NCBI RefSeq assembly: GCF_019175385.1 | Contig: NC_083344.1 | Span: 64,294,782 to 64,358,781 of the forward strand | Reading direction: 5' to 3' | Origin: Lycium barbarum | Lineage: Eukaryota; Streptophyta; Magnoliopsida; Solanales; Solanaceae | Length of the DNA stretch: 64,000 nt | Shown here: positions 1 through 11,755 of the stretch, piece by piece | Position numbering within the stretch: the stretch's first letter is position 1 | Layout: each line of letters starts with the position of its first letter | The notes under the pieces: generated by a model | The model's input: only the letters and a program-made list of their open reading frames with translations | Told to the model about the DNA's origin: nothing | Database searches by the model: none | Program-made: the position numbers and the translations under genes

Positions 1-105
1 TCCCCTTTAAGACCTTCTAATCAATCTTTGAGAATGCCAAATCAGCGTGCCACGACTTTGGTGTTGTATACAACGCTTTATTTGAATGCAAACGAGGAAA
101 GAAAA

Positions 106-318
106 AATGAGAGAGTCTTACTAGTGAAAACCCTCACAGGCACTATAAGGCGATAATGAGTTCAAAATAAAAAATAAAAAAATGAGAGAGTCTTATTGGT
201 GAAAACCCTCACGGGCACTATAAGACGATTGTAAGTTTAAATAATAAATAAAAAAAAATGATGAGAGAGTCTTATTGGTGAAAACCATCAAGGGCACTAT
301 AAGATGATTGTAAGTTGA
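106..318 (+). repeat. Three-copy tandem repeat, about 75-78 bp unit
   Basis: Three successive copies begin near 106, 181 and 259. Each contains ATGAGAGAGTCTTA, then GTGAAAACC and GGCACTATAAG, followed by an A/T-rich spacer. Copies differ by scattered substitutions and by spacer length. It is the smaller of two arrays in this 3' region. Confidence 0.85.
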
Positions 319-1304
319 GAAAGGTCGGTTGGTAAAGACCCGCACAGGGAACCATTGATCGAATGAGTTTCTTCTATTCCGGCATAAACACGATTTACGT
401 AGAAAGCTCGGTTTCCGATTGAAGGGTACCATATTTTGAGATTTAGACAGCTCAGATGGATCAAGCGTCCAGTCCAAAATGCATGTCATGATACATTGAA
501 GTCGGCATATACATCCAGATAAGTCTCTTCCCTCTTTCCCCAAAAGGGACACCTTTTTGTTTAAACATAACTCCTTTTATTTTTTTTAATTTTGTCATTT
601 TCTTCTCCTTATCTCTAGTATTGTTCTCTGAGTCCCTTTCGGTATAATCTTGCGTCAAATTCAAGAGCAAAGAAAAGGCTGCAAAATTGACTATAGTTTC
701 CTAGCGGTACAGAGCAATGACTATTGGGCACGCACCGCATCGGCAACGGCATAAATCCATTCGTGATCTATCCAGGAAAGTGAATTGCCCGAAAAGCAAA
801 GCATTATTTCGAGGTACTAGGGTGAAGGATCACCACAACAAAAAATCGCTCTAAGAATAAGATCGATTACACCACATACGCAAAATGATACGGGGTACAA
901 AATAGTCAAGGTGAGCATTGAAAGATCATGGTCTCTCGAAAGCAAAGATAGTTTCTAAGCAATCTGGTCGATCACTATCATCCTCGTTTTTCGTAAAGTG
1001 GGATGGGCTTTAAGACAATTTCCACAGCGAGTGAAGGCCACAAACCGACCACCATTTTAAGACTAACAAATTTTTCTTTGTTGAAAACAGGGGCGAAGAA
1101 ATTTAAGAAAACAGTTCTTAAAAATTGATGGACGCCATAAAGTAAGTTCTCAAATGTTTTTTTTCCTTTGATACGCATATAATCATGTTATTATTGATTG
1201 CATTTTATGGAACAAAAACCCTTATTTATTTTCATGTCTTCACAGGGTACGACATTCCCTGGTTGCATTTTAGGGAACAAAAATCCCTGCTTTTCTCATA
1301 TTTT

Positions 1305-2243
1305 CAGGTTGACTACCTCAGAATACAGTCACGTATTTCAATTTCAGGTTGACTACCTCACAATACAGTCACGTATTTTAAATTCCAGGTTGACTACCTC
1401 AAAATAAAGTCATGTTTTTAAATTTCAGGTTGATTACTTCATAATACAGTCGCGTATTTAAATTTCAGGTTGACTACCTCAGAATACAGTCATGTTTTTA
1501 AATTTCAGGTTGACTACCTCAAAATAAAGTCATGTTTTTAAATTTCAGATTGACTACCTCAGAATACAGTCACGTTTTTAAATTTCAGGTTGACTACCTC
1601 AGAATACAGTCACGTATTTAAATTTTAGGTTGACTACCTCAAAATACAGTCACGTGTTTTAAATTCCAGGTTGACTACCTCAGAATACAGTCACGTTTTT
1701 AAATTTCAGGTTGACTACCTCCAAATAAAGTCATATTTTCAGGTTGACTACCTCAGAATACAGTCACGTTTTTAAATTTCAGGTTGACTACCTCAAAATA
1801 CAGTCACGTATTTTTAAATTTCAGGTTGACTACCTCCAAATAAAGTCATATTTTCAGGTTGACTACCTCAGAATACAGTCACGTTTTTAAATTTCAGGTT
1901 GACTATCTCAAAATACAGTCACGTATTTTAAATTCTAGGTTGACTACATCAGAATACTGTCACGTATTTAAATTTCAGGTTGACTACCTCAGAATACAGT
2001 CACGTTTTTAAATTTCAGGTTGACTACCTCAGAATACAGTCACGTATTTAAATTTTAGGTTGACTACCTCAAAATACAGTCACGTGTTTTAAATTTCAGG
2101 TTGACTACCTTATAATACAATCACGTTTTTATATTTCAAGTTGACTACCTCAGAATACAGTCACGTATTTAAAGTTTAGGTTGACTACCTCAAAATACAG
2201 TCACGTATTTTAAATTCCAGGTTGACTACCTCAGAATACAGTC
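1305..2243 (+). repeat. Minisatellite array, about 24 copies of a 38-42 bp unit
   Basis: The unit has a conserved half (CAGGTTGACTACCTCA followed by AATACAGTCACGT) and a variable A/T spacer such as TTTTAAATTT. About 24 copies can be counted. Several are shortened to about 31 bp (near 1709 and 1826), and higher-order blocks recur, for example 1669-1780 resembles 1780-1897. Arrays like this in Tat-lineage 3' regions are a known source of satellite DNA. Confidence 0.9.
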
Positions 2244-2995
2244 CCAGGTGGTTCATGATTTTGCTAACACTCACAAAATTTTCCTGGTACAAACTGGGAC
2301 AAAAAATATTTGTTCGTTTTTGTTTGTCTTTGATGGCTTGCAGATTCTCCCGTGAAGCACAGAATTGATATTCAAGAATGAAGTTCCATCATTGGTCAGA
2401 GATAAGAAAAATGCTCAATCGTAAGGATAGTTAGAGTCGGCTTTGACATATAAAGCAACCTAACATCTCAAAATTCATCTTCTCAGCCTCTAATCAAGAA
2501 ACAAGCATCCAAGAATATTCTGCGAACTGTTACTTGGAAGATAATCAACAATTCACTCCAAGTTGCAATTTCAAGTCACAAATTCTAACTTCAAGATCAT
2601 ACTTTGAGATCAAGGTACCCACCGAAAGAAGGTGAGGTGATAACTGAAGATGCAAGTGAAGGTCTAAAGGAAGATTCAAGACAAGTATAGTAAATAGGAT
2701 CTTGTATTTCCTTTCTTCTTTTGTTGTATTTTTCATTTCTTTAATGTAATAACAGGAGCCACGAACCGAAACCTCGAAGGGACCTCACTCGATCATCCAA
2801 CTCATCATTCCATCCTTTTACCCACTTGAACTACACGTGACCTGATTCCCTTATAACCCGGGATATGTAGGATGCCCAAAACCAGGACTCGGTCACATCC
2901 TGTTCTTTTATTTCTTTTCGTCTTTCAAATAATAGTCAGGTCAAAAATCAGTCACAGTGTTCACATCTTTACCTGAAAACTCTTCATGTTTCCAA

Positions 2996-3011
2996 GCAAA
3001 GAGGGACATTC
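2996..3011 (+). promoter_or_regulatory. Polypurine tract for plus-strand priming (Tat-like element)
   Basis: GCAAAGAGGGACATTC lies directly before the LTR start TGTAAACACC. Purine runs at this position prime plus-strand DNA synthesis in LTR retrotransposons. It is less pure than the tracts of the other elements in this window. Confidence 0.55.
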
Positions 3012-5423
3012 TGTAAACACCTAATTTTTGACCGAACATAAGTTTTACACCCTATTTAGTTTTTAAATATTTCTTTTAGGTCTAGATTAGACATCTTGAT
3101 TTTTATGTCAATTTTAGTTAGTTTTATTTTAAAAATTGAGAACTTTAAAAATAGAGTCACATTTTAAAATAAATCTTGTTTTCATTTTTATTTAAGAGAA
3201 AAGAAATTTGAAAATATATATATATATATATATATAAATATTTTTTCCTTCTAATTTGGGTTTAATAAATAAGCTAGTGATTTTACTATTCTTTGACTAT
3301 GAACTACCTATTTAATTTTTGCTATATTTCATTGGTCTATAAATGATTAGCTAATTTCATATTTTGTATACTTTTATTTTTGTTAAAAAGAAAAGAGAAA
3401 AAAATTATAAATAAAAAAAAAAAAAGGCAAGTAAACTTCCCAACTCCCCACTCCCTCACGTCCCATTTTTTTTTCTCTCATGTAACACACACACTCACAC
3501 ACGACATGCACAGCACACACGCACGACACACACAACACAGATAAAAAGAAAGAAAAAAGGAACAGAAGGGAGAAAAGAAAGAAAGAAAACGTAGGATGAG
3601 AAAAAAGGAGAACATCAGGAGCAGTAGAGAAAAACACATCAGGAACAGTAGAGAAAAACACATCAGAAGCAGTAGAGAAAAAAAACCCAGAGAAAATAGT
3701 AAAAATAGAGCAAAACAGTGAGCAACAAAAAATATAGAGAGGAAAAATACTTAGAGCAATGTAGGTGTTTCGAAAAGGTTTTATTCGAGTACGAGGTTTT
3801 CGTTTGAGGTATCCGCCGAGTTCAAAGGTTTTCCGATTGAGCTTCGTTTAGTCATCTAAGATCGCTGTTTTGATTTGCATAGACATTTGAGGTTCAATTT
3901 CAATCTTATTCTCATTTGTTCAACAACTCCTTTATTAAATATATACATATGAAGTTATTTCTTTGTACGTGAATATGCATGTTGGTTTGCAACTGAGTGT
4001 TGAAATCCACCTTTACACTGTTAACTCTAAAATCTCTCAATTGCTTTATATAATTTATGTAAAGTGTTTGGCATTTTTTTTTTTTTTTGTATATTGAAAT
4101 TATGAGGTATTTGTTGGGTTGATACGTTAATTTTTTTCTGCGTTTATTACTGTGGGGTGTGATGATGAAGTTTTTATTTTAAAATGTGTCATTAATGGCA
4201 AAAGAAGGTATAATAGGATTTGAGACTAAATTTGTTTTGTATTCGCTAGTGGACCGAATAGTTACTTTAATTGTTTTTTTTTTGTTTTTGTTTTTAAAAA
4301 ACATAAGAGATACTTGTATTGGATTAGTTGACCCCACATTTGTTCACTATGAAATGATTTAAGGACATTAACGTTTTTTTTTTGTTTTAAAAATAAATAA
4401 AGAAGAATTAGTACAAAAGATGTATGCAGATAAAGATTGAGATTTAGGTGAAGAATTAACTAGTATAACGATTGCTGCTTTGTTTCGTAGTTTATCTAGG
4501 CTATCCATCAAAGTCATGTAGTTAAGAAACTAAAAAAAAAAAAAAAAAAAAAAAGAACAGCTGCTACTCAGCTTTGGGTCATTGGATTTCTCTTGGATGA
4601 TTTGTATGTATACGTTGATGCATCATTACATACTTTTATCTGTAATCGTCATTAGCCATGCGTGGAGGGTTTGAACCAATTTGTACTTAAGTTTAATTTG
4701 CGTTAGAACAATATTTGGTCTGATAATGTTGCCAACATCCATATTAAGGCCTAACTCAATTAATTATGATGCGTTTGAGCGAGATGGGATATGAATTTAT
4801 TCAAGACCCATTGCAAACTCGAAAAGAAAAGAGTAGTAAAAACATTGGTAAGGGAGTGAGATAAGTGGCGAATTGGCTTCAAAACCCATTGTAAAAGAAT
4901 GGAAAAGGGACCAAATAATCATCATGTTTTAAGCAAAGGAGAATAGGCTCAAAATTCTAGGTGCGATACACAAGTTAAGGTCGCGTTTACGCGTCTTGAC
5001 CGATGTATGTCGAGGCTGAGGTCGCAACTACGCGTCTTAGTTAAGATTAATAAAAGTTCAACAATATTTAAGCGAATCATAGGCATAACTAATAAATACA
5101 TGTTATCCAAGAATTAATTTTAGCCAGATATAAGCCGATAAAGCGACCGTGCTAGAACCACGGGACTTGGGGAATGCCTACTACCTTCTCCCCGGTCAAC
5201 AGAATTCCTTACCCGATCTTTTGTTTCGCAGACCAATAAATAAAGAGTCAACTTTCCTTTTGATTAGGGATTCAATAAGGTGACTTGGAACACCAAAACT
5301 CAATTCCAAGTGGCGACTCTGTAATAAATAAATAATCCCTTCTCAAAATGTCACTTTAATTGGAAAAACCCTTTTTAAATAAAAACAAATCAAATTTATT
5401 TATGAAAAAAAGGGGGTGTGACA
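3012..5423 (+). mobile_element. 3' LTR of a Tat/Ogre-like element
   Basis: The segment runs from TGTAAACACC to GGGGGTGTGACA, with TG..CA ends, 2412 bp. Its right part holds the string about CCTACTACCTTCTCCCCGG (near 5178) followed by ACCCGATC, and AAGTGGCGACTCTG near 5309, both recalled from Tat-group LTR ends. It contains a TA run near 3216-3236 and an A run near 4531-4553. The right edge abuts element A's LTR at a point that is continuous in A's other LTR copy, so this element inserted into A. The duplicated target on this side should be CCTGT (5424-5428). Its partner lies outside the window. Confidence 0.65.
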
Positions 5424-7761
5424 CCTGTCTCTTGAGAAGCCACAGCTAACTAAAACATAACAAATTATGTAAGTCGATAAGGCTGCCACTATACACGGGA
5501 ATATCCAAAACGAACTACATCTGCATAGCTGACCAAACCGTATATACACAACCCACATATGTCTACAGACCTCTACGAGTATAAAAAGGTCTATGACAAA
5601 GGATCTATACCAAAATGACTCAAGCTCCAGAACAATGGAGCTCTCCAAGCAGCTGAGTAGCAGTCCTAAGCTGGAGGATCACCAAACTGAGTATTTGTAC
5701 CTGCGGGCATGAAACGCCGCCACCGAAGAAAGGGGGTCAGTACGGAAAATGTACTGAGTATGTAAAGCATGAAGTACAGTAAGGAAGATCATGACTGAGT
5801 AAAAAATGTCATGAAACAAATATGATAATCAAGGAATACCAAAGCATTTGTACCTTATGAAATGAGTCATGCATATATATATATATAATATACTGTATCT
5901 GGCCCAGTATGGGACTCGGTGAATGAAGTCATATACATATATACCGTATCTGGCACTCTAGTGAGGGACTCGGTGAAATAATCATATATATACCGTACCC
6001 GGATACATACCCAGCCCGAGACTCGATGAAATGATGTAATAACGTTATGCACGAATAGATTATCAAGAGCAACCATATACAAACTAAATCATCATCTGAG
6101 ACTCAATAGAATAATTAGAATGAACCAACACTTAGAATCAAAGACAACTATCGTGTCAAGTACCACTGAGAACTAGAATTCATTGGAGTCATGTATGTTC
6201 GTCGTTCGTCCTCTTTATGTAATTCATGCCAAAAAAAAGGGTAACTTTACACACCTTGAAGCTTATCTATTCGCTCAACTTCTACTTCTCGACCTCGCAA
6301 ATCTACAATCAAGGGAATTCATACTATCGTTAGGCTCGTTATCAAATGCTTATCCTAAGCCTTTAAATTAACTCTTTCTAGGATCTGCCGAAATTTCGGC
6401 AGCATCTCCCCTATTTATATCCCTAGCCTGAAATCACAGTTACCACCAACCAACAACAACAACAACAAAAAACATCATCACTAACATCAACATACTCCAT
6501 AAGACACCTCATATGATATTTATCCGATTTTCAACCAACTACTCCGTTATACGGCTATCTAATCGCTCTATTCCCGTAGTAAACCAAGATGAGCATTACT
6601 AGTAAAATATTCATACCTTTCTCCCAATAATATTATTATATCTTCACTATCTCCCACTTTGAACTGAGCCAAACGCGTTGTTATATGATTTTGTAATCGC
6701 AATTGTACGTTGCCTGGACCGAAATTCGGGAATTATACTTGATCCTGGCTAAAATTTGATGTTGAGAGGTGTGGGAGGTTTTTCAGAATTTTGGGGGTGT
6801 TTTTGGGTGTTTTGGATGAAGAAGGAGGGGTAAGCCCCCCTTATATAGAGTTCTAGAATCTGCCCAAACCGACCTAAAATTTGGTTAGCGCGTTCGCAGT
6901 GCCATCGGGCGTTCGCGCTGGCTTATTTTTTCTGCCTGCGCGTTTGTTAAGTAAAAAGTTCATAACTTGTGATAATGATTTTGTGTGAGGGCGCATGACC
7001 TATGGTTGGAATGCTAATTCAGTTATCTACAACTTTGATTTTTGGTATGACTCCAAATTCCAAACGTATCATGATGTGCGTTTTGGCCTCTCCATGGCAG
7101 ATCATCCGAAAACGTATCCTTAAATCACCCTTTTGGAGGACTTATGCCCATATTTGGCTTAAGGGCCCTTCTTAAGACTTTCTCAACTTCCCATGTACTA
7201 CTTTTATAATTTTTCATATGTCCTTTATAAAACCCCGACATGTGGGCCCCACCTTAGCTTACGGTTACGAGGGCTTTCATCATGTAACGTATGAACTAAT
7301 TTACACCATACGGTCTCCAAATGTCATATGTATTCTTATACTCAAATCATATAATCTTCATCCCTGACCCGAGCCTAAAATTTTCTCAGCGCCTTCGCGC
7401 CCTGTGGTGGTGCGTTTACGCTGGGTTGGCCTTTGGCCTCCTGCGCGTTCGCACCACTCCCCGGCGCGTTCGCGCATGCTAATTTCCTGGCCTGCCATCC
7501 CAACTTGTAATGTCCATATCTCCTTACCCCAATGTCCTATTGAGGAGCAGTCTGTTGTGTTGGAACTGAACTTCATGAACTTCACTCTGCGCTTTTGCGT
7601 TGTCTCAAAACTCGTCATGTTCCAAAAGATATCCTTCCAAATACTTCTCATACATGATCGTAAGCCCTTATAACCATAAAATAAGCGCATATCACTTCAG
7701 ATCGCAATTAAAACAACTAACACCTAACGAACCTCAACGTCCAAAACAACGAGGTGTAACA
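5424..7761 (-). mobile_element. Element A 3' LTR (truncated)
   Basis: It is homologous to 11908-14027 over nearly its whole length. On the minus strand it starts TGTTACACCTCG at 7761. It ends prematurely at 5424, lacking about 150 bp that in the 5' LTR include the terminal GGGTCGTGACA. It retains about 300 bp (roughly 6125-6430) that are missing from the 5' LTR. That segment includes the TATA-like box and the palindrome CTGCCGAAATTTCGGCAG, so the 5' copy has lost its apparent core promoter. Confidence 0.85.
6385..6420 (-). promoter_or_regulatory. Core promoter of element A LTR: TATA-like box and start-site palindrome
   Basis: On the minus strand ATATAAATAGGGGA (6420-6407) is followed a few bases later by the perfect 18-bp palindrome CTGCCGAAATTTCGGCAG (6402-6385). 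The palindrome falls where transcription would start downstream of a TATA box. The same pair recurs in the LTRs of B, H, E and G (weaker TATA in G and E). Confidence 0.6.
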
Positions 7762-7798
7762 TTCTTCCCCCCTTTGAAAACATTCGTCCTCGAATGTT
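7762..7798 (-). promoter_or_regulatory. Polypurine tract of element A with adjacent inverted repeat
   Basis: On the minus strand the tract CAAAGGGGGGAAGAA abuts the LTR start TGTTACACC. Just upstream, 7779-7798 is a 20-bp inverted repeat (8-bp arms AACATTCG and CGAATGTT). Every element in this window whose polypurine tract is visible, apart from the Tat-like one, has the same pair. Confidence 0.8.
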
Positions 7799-10696
7799 GT
7801 AGTTTACAACCCACAACACCTCCGTTGGTTCATTTCCTTCCTCTTAGAATCCGATCGTCGTACCTTTATGCTATACATTTATCAGTCCTGTTCGCTCTTA
7901 ACTTTTTTATTGGACTCATCTATGCACTCCATCACCTCTTTGTTCTTATATGCCTAATCAAGTATCAACTCATATCCCACTCTCGTTCCATTTCCCTTAT
8001 CGTAGCCTTGGCTTGCCATTCCATAACCGCTCGGCGTCTTGCAAGTGCTCCCTTTTTCCCATTCCTTGTTTCCTTATTAGTGGGCAGCTCCCTTGCTCAA
8101 ATACGGTGCCCTTTTTACGCTTACTCCTTCGGTGCCATCTCGGATTATTCCTTCTTGTATCCGTTGATTTTTGACACACACTGTATTGACTCCTTGTATT
8201 TCATCAGTCAGGCTCTCTAATCCTTTACATCCCCATCACAGCTGCTTTCACACTGATACCCCAAATATTTGCTCAATCTCTTCTTTATGGCTAGTAAATA
8301 TAACGGTTATGTTCCTCGAGCTATCCTTCCCAACTCCCTTCCAAAATCAATCATAACAATATCCCACAATGCATATGTACATACTGTTTCCTCACCATTT
8401 TCATTATTCTCAGATGCATATCGATTGGAACAACCTATAATCCGAGTTCAACTAATTCTATAGCTCACCACATCTTCTAATTCCTACCAAAACTTTTCCC
8501 CTAATTTCCTTTCCCCTACCTCACGATATGATTCCAGAAGCATAGGGCTATATAAATTCTTACTTCATTACGACTTTCTTGCAACGTAATTATATTTATC
8601 CTCAATTTCCGTGTACAGGAGGTTACCTCGTCAGTTATTATTCTCCATTAGCTTTCCAGCGTACCCTTCTTACTATTGTAGTCGGGCACAATTTCACATT
8701 GATTGTTTCGGTAGTTCCAATAGTATATGCTCTCCTATTTAGTGTAATTAGTGATCCGAGAGGTGCTTCCTAATATCCGGTGATATGGTCGAACAACGAT
8801 CTTCCTTTCTTTGGAAATCGCCAAACTGCTAACTGTTACTCCTTTTGCTACCGTTGTTATCACTTCCCTGTCGTCCTTCCCATTATCCTCTGTGAAGTTA
8901 TTTTGGAGACCTTCCTTATTATCTTTATTACTCTTTAGATTACGGCGGGCCTAGAAATATCACATCTCACGTCCGCATGAAGTATTTCTTGATCCATCGT
9001 AGTTTTTTTCTCTTTTTTTTTTCACAACTTCATGTGGTTTGCTTATCTTTAATTCATTTCTGCTCCCTATTAATACCTTCTTGATATGCCATTACGTCTC
9101 GAATCTTGGCCTCTTTAAGCTAACATCCGTCTTTCTTTGGAATTTTGACAATGCTATACCTCCCTTCGGAATTAGATCTGCTTTTCCCCCCTTTTTAAGA
9201 GTGTTATTATACACTAGTAACTTCCGAATATCAATAGTCACCGGCTAACCCTAATGATCTTCCAACTCTTTTGGTCCCTTATAATACCAGAGTCCTTTCA
9301 TCGTATAGCTTGACTTATTTTCTTTTCTGCTAATCGAGGCTTTGCATGTAAACAAGGCACTTATGCATTACCGATCCATCCTCACCACCTCCCTTAAGGC
9401 CCTTCTACTTCTACCTTTTATGACTGAAATCCATAGGTTAATGGGGACATTGGAATCTACCAAAACATTTACTCCTTTTGTCCCTCGTCCTCCTCCACAA
9501 CTATTATCACTGGAAGTTTTCTTACTCTGAGTTTCTAGTTTCACCCTACGTTTACAATGTACCATTGGAAGTTAATATGCTACACTCTTCCACTTCCACT
9601 ATCAATCCCTTTTACTCACTTAGTTCACTTATCCGAAATTTTCGTTGACTACTTATTTGCATCCCATCTATGCATTATAGTTCTTCCAGTGTTCTGCCAT
9701 TTCTTGTTCGTGTCGTGAAATCCTTGCAAATATGCCCTCTTCTTTCTTCTCCTTCCTGCCGCCAAGGATAGTCCATACTCATAAATATTCCCTATACATC
9801 CTTCTATTTCCTTTATAATTAAATCTCGGTGTTTCTTATCTTCATCCTATGTCGTTGATTATGCGATTATCCTTATAAACATGTGATTATCCTCATCCTT
9901 ACTACCTCCCGGTTAGCTTTGTTAGTTCATTATCCTCTCTCTTGTCCTTGGTAATTGCTCAATTTTCCTTTTCTTCCCTTCTTCTTCTCTCCTCTCCCTT
10001 TGACCAACCCATTAGTGCACCTTTCCTTCTTTCCTTCTCAAACCTTCCTTGAGTTCCTTCTTCCTCGAACGCCCTTCTCCACTTGTTATTTTATAGTATT
10101 GACCCTGAAGTTTGTAAAATATTCCTTTAAACATGCAAATATGTTCTATTATTAAATCATCTTTTAGGAAAGCTTCTCTGTTTCTAAGGCAACCATGTTG
10201 GTATAACTACACATTTATCCCTTTATATACCTCTCTAGAGCTAAAAATCTCTTAGTATCGTTGCAAGGCCTGATCATTCTCTCTCTTACTTTACATCCGT
10301 ATTTGTGATTACTATCCTTTAGTCCCACTTATCGAAGTCTATTTTCTGACCCCACGCATTCATCTTTTGTTTCACACTACCATACTTTATCCCTTTCGCA
10401 TGCCTACCTTCGAATTTTTATCCAAATAGTTTCTTGTCTTGCCCGTCGTCTCTCTTGGAAGCTTCACTCACCCCCCGTTTCTTACACTTTATTTTGTATA
10501 TACTTATTTCCTTCCTTTCCCTGATGTTATTGCATTAGGACTTTCCAACTCTAACCTGTGGTGAAAATATCATCAACTTACCTTGTAACATCCTATCACT
10601 TGAACTTCACTACCCTGTTCGATTGATGTCTTCAGTATACCGCAACGTCGGTTGCTGGGACACATATACCGGTTGGCGCAGCCACATATGGGATGT

Positions 10697-10698
<2 letters not shown>

Positions 10699-10762
<64 letters not shown>
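10699..10762. repeat. Compound (CA)n(TA)n microsatellite in element A
   Basis: About 19 CA units run directly into about 12 TA units. Element E has a TA run at the homologous place (60010-60078), so a simple-repeat seed existed before the two elements diverged. Confidence 0.9.
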
Positions 10763-10763
<1 letters not shown>

Positions 10764-10979
10764 CTTTACTAACGCCTCGCTTACAAAGTACTTCCCAATA
10801 CTATTCGAACTTATCCTAATTCTAGAGCTGTGATGCACTTTCTTTCTCTTTGTCGGTCTAGTCCGCCTCATCCTTCGCGATCTTTTAGAGTTTCCAACCA
10901 CTTCGTATACTCCAATCTCCCTTAAGTTACTCTAATTTCTCATCTGTCCCTTATGTCTGACTTTGTAGGACTCTTAGTA

Positions 10980-11085
10980 CACTTCCCAGGGGTCACCCAT
11001 CCTAGTATTTCTCTCACCCAAGCACGCTTAACCTTGAAACTCTAATGAAATCTGGTGCGTTAGTGCTGGTATAATCGCATACACC
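10980..11085 (-). pseudogene. 5S rRNA-derived block inside element A
   Basis: Read on the minus strand, this segment follows plant 5S rRNA from near its 5' end (GCGATTATACCAGCACTAA) through GGTTAAGCGTGCTTGGGTGAG to ACTAGGATGGGTGACCCC and CTGGGAAG. By eye about 85% of positions agree with the 5S consensus as I remember it. The internal promoter blocks (A box, and C box with one base missing) are recognisable. It lies in the same direction as the element. It lacks the 5S 3' end and its normal spacer, so it is not a working 5S gene copy. Related blocks occur at 26324-26416 and 60298-60321. Confidence 0.85.
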
Positions 11086-11661
11086 TTATTGCATGACCTT
11101 CCTCACATAACCTAGAACAAGTTGAAGTTTTAACATATTCCAAAACATTCTCGTAATGCATCTCCCTCTGAATTAGAAAGGATCTCTTACTCTGCCGATT
11201 AAGCAAATGCTATTTTGGCCTTTTCAATCCTCAATATTCACCTTTCATCTATGTATATGACTACCTTCCATCCTAGATTTCAAGATTCCCAATGGTGGCG
11301 ACAACACCTTAATTGCAGTTACCTCCAATACTTAAGTCACTGATCCCCTTTAGGATTTCCGCTAATCACTATTCAGTATTACCCTGAAGTAATTACATAC
11401 GCATATAGGAAATTCCAATAAAAACTCATATACCTGTAATCGACCTGCCCTGGGCTCGGTCTGGAAGGCTATATAGTGAGGTGTCCTCTCCATTATCCTC
11501 CCACCACCGGCTCGTCTAGCCATTCTTGTCTCTCTCATCTTTATCAATCTGTGCTTACCTACAGGAAAAGGGGTAAGAAGCAATATCTCCTATACTCTGG
11601 CTCTATCGCACGATCTAAAGTAAGAAGGAAAGATGACATCCTAAATGCCCTGTATCTTCCT

Positions 11662-11695
11662 GTTTATAGATGTGGTTTACCACACACCGATAAAC
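11662..11695 (-). promoter_or_regulatory. Leader hairpin downstream of the primer site, element A
   Basis: On the minus strand the arms GTTTATCGGTGTG and CACATCTATAAAC pair around a short loop, about 43 nt after the primer-binding site. The same structure is found at equivalent places in B, G and H. A packaging or dimerisation signal is a reasonable inference but is not shown by the sequence. Confidence 0.6.
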
Positions 11696-11737
11696 AAGAC
11701 TCTACTAGACACGGTCTGTAGACACTCTGAGGATAAA

Positions 11738-11751
11738 CTGCTCTGATACCA
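11738..11751 (-). promoter_or_regulatory. Primer-binding site of element A
   Basis: TGGTATCAGAGCAG on the minus strand lies four bases after the LTR end GGGTCGTGACA. The first part is complementary to the 3' end of initiator methionine tRNA, the usual plant minus-strand primer. It fixes the element's orientation and identifies 11756-14027 as the 5' LTR. Confidence 0.9.
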
Positions 11752-11755
11752 CTTT

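Larger units (their letters stand above)
1..3011 (+). mobile_element. 3' untranslated region of a Tat/Ogre-like LTR retrotransposon
   Basis: This 3 kb stretch has no credible protein. It ends in a polypurine-type run and a TGTAAACACC LTR start at 3012, so it lies just upstream of a 3' LTR. It holds two tandem-repeat arrays, and near 2850-2900 a block reading like ATATGTAGGATGCCC..CCAGGACTCGGTCAC, which I recall from Tat-lineage 3' regions. Tat/Ogre elements are known for long 3' untranslated regions that accumulate tandem repeats. Short reading frames here (up to 119 codons, minus strand) are low-complexity or cross repeats. The coding part would lie left of position 1. Lineage assignment is moderate confidence. 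Confidence 0.6.
7777..11737 (-). mobile_element. Element A interior: 4 kb without coding capacity
   Basis: The element's sense strand is purine-rich and the plus strand pyrimidine-rich. No gag, protease, RT or integrase similarity is visible in any frame. The stretch 10205-10990 aligns convincingly with 59480-60320 of element E, so this is a conserved interior and not random filler. Landmarks in sense order are a leader hairpin (11695-11662), a 5S-derived block, a CA/TA microsatellite, and the polypurine tract. A small sense frame at 11583-11362 (73 codons, basic; an internal Met starts RETRMARRAGG) is the only frame near the leader and is probably not a gene. Confidence 0.75.

Noticed and set aside
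1305..2243. CRISPR-like repeat-spacer appearance
   Set aside because: The spacers are short A/T variants of the unit itself, the host is a plant, and no cas genes exist. It is a tandem minisatellite.
3383..3661. Minus-strand hydrophobic frame of 92 codons (Phe/Leu/Cys-rich)
   Set aside because: It derives from an A/G-rich, simple-sequence LTR stretch with ACAC repeats. The hydrophobicity is a composition artefact.
7600..8220. 206-codon plus-strand frame
   Set aside because: It crosses element A's LTR boundary, polypurine tract and inverted repeat on the antisense strand, has no recognisable domain, and reflects the pyrimidine-rich strand (Leu/Ser/Phe-rich translation).
10980..11085. Functional 5S rRNA gene
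   Set aside because: Diverged, lacks the 3' terminal part and any tandem 5S spacer, and sits within a retrotransposon interior.
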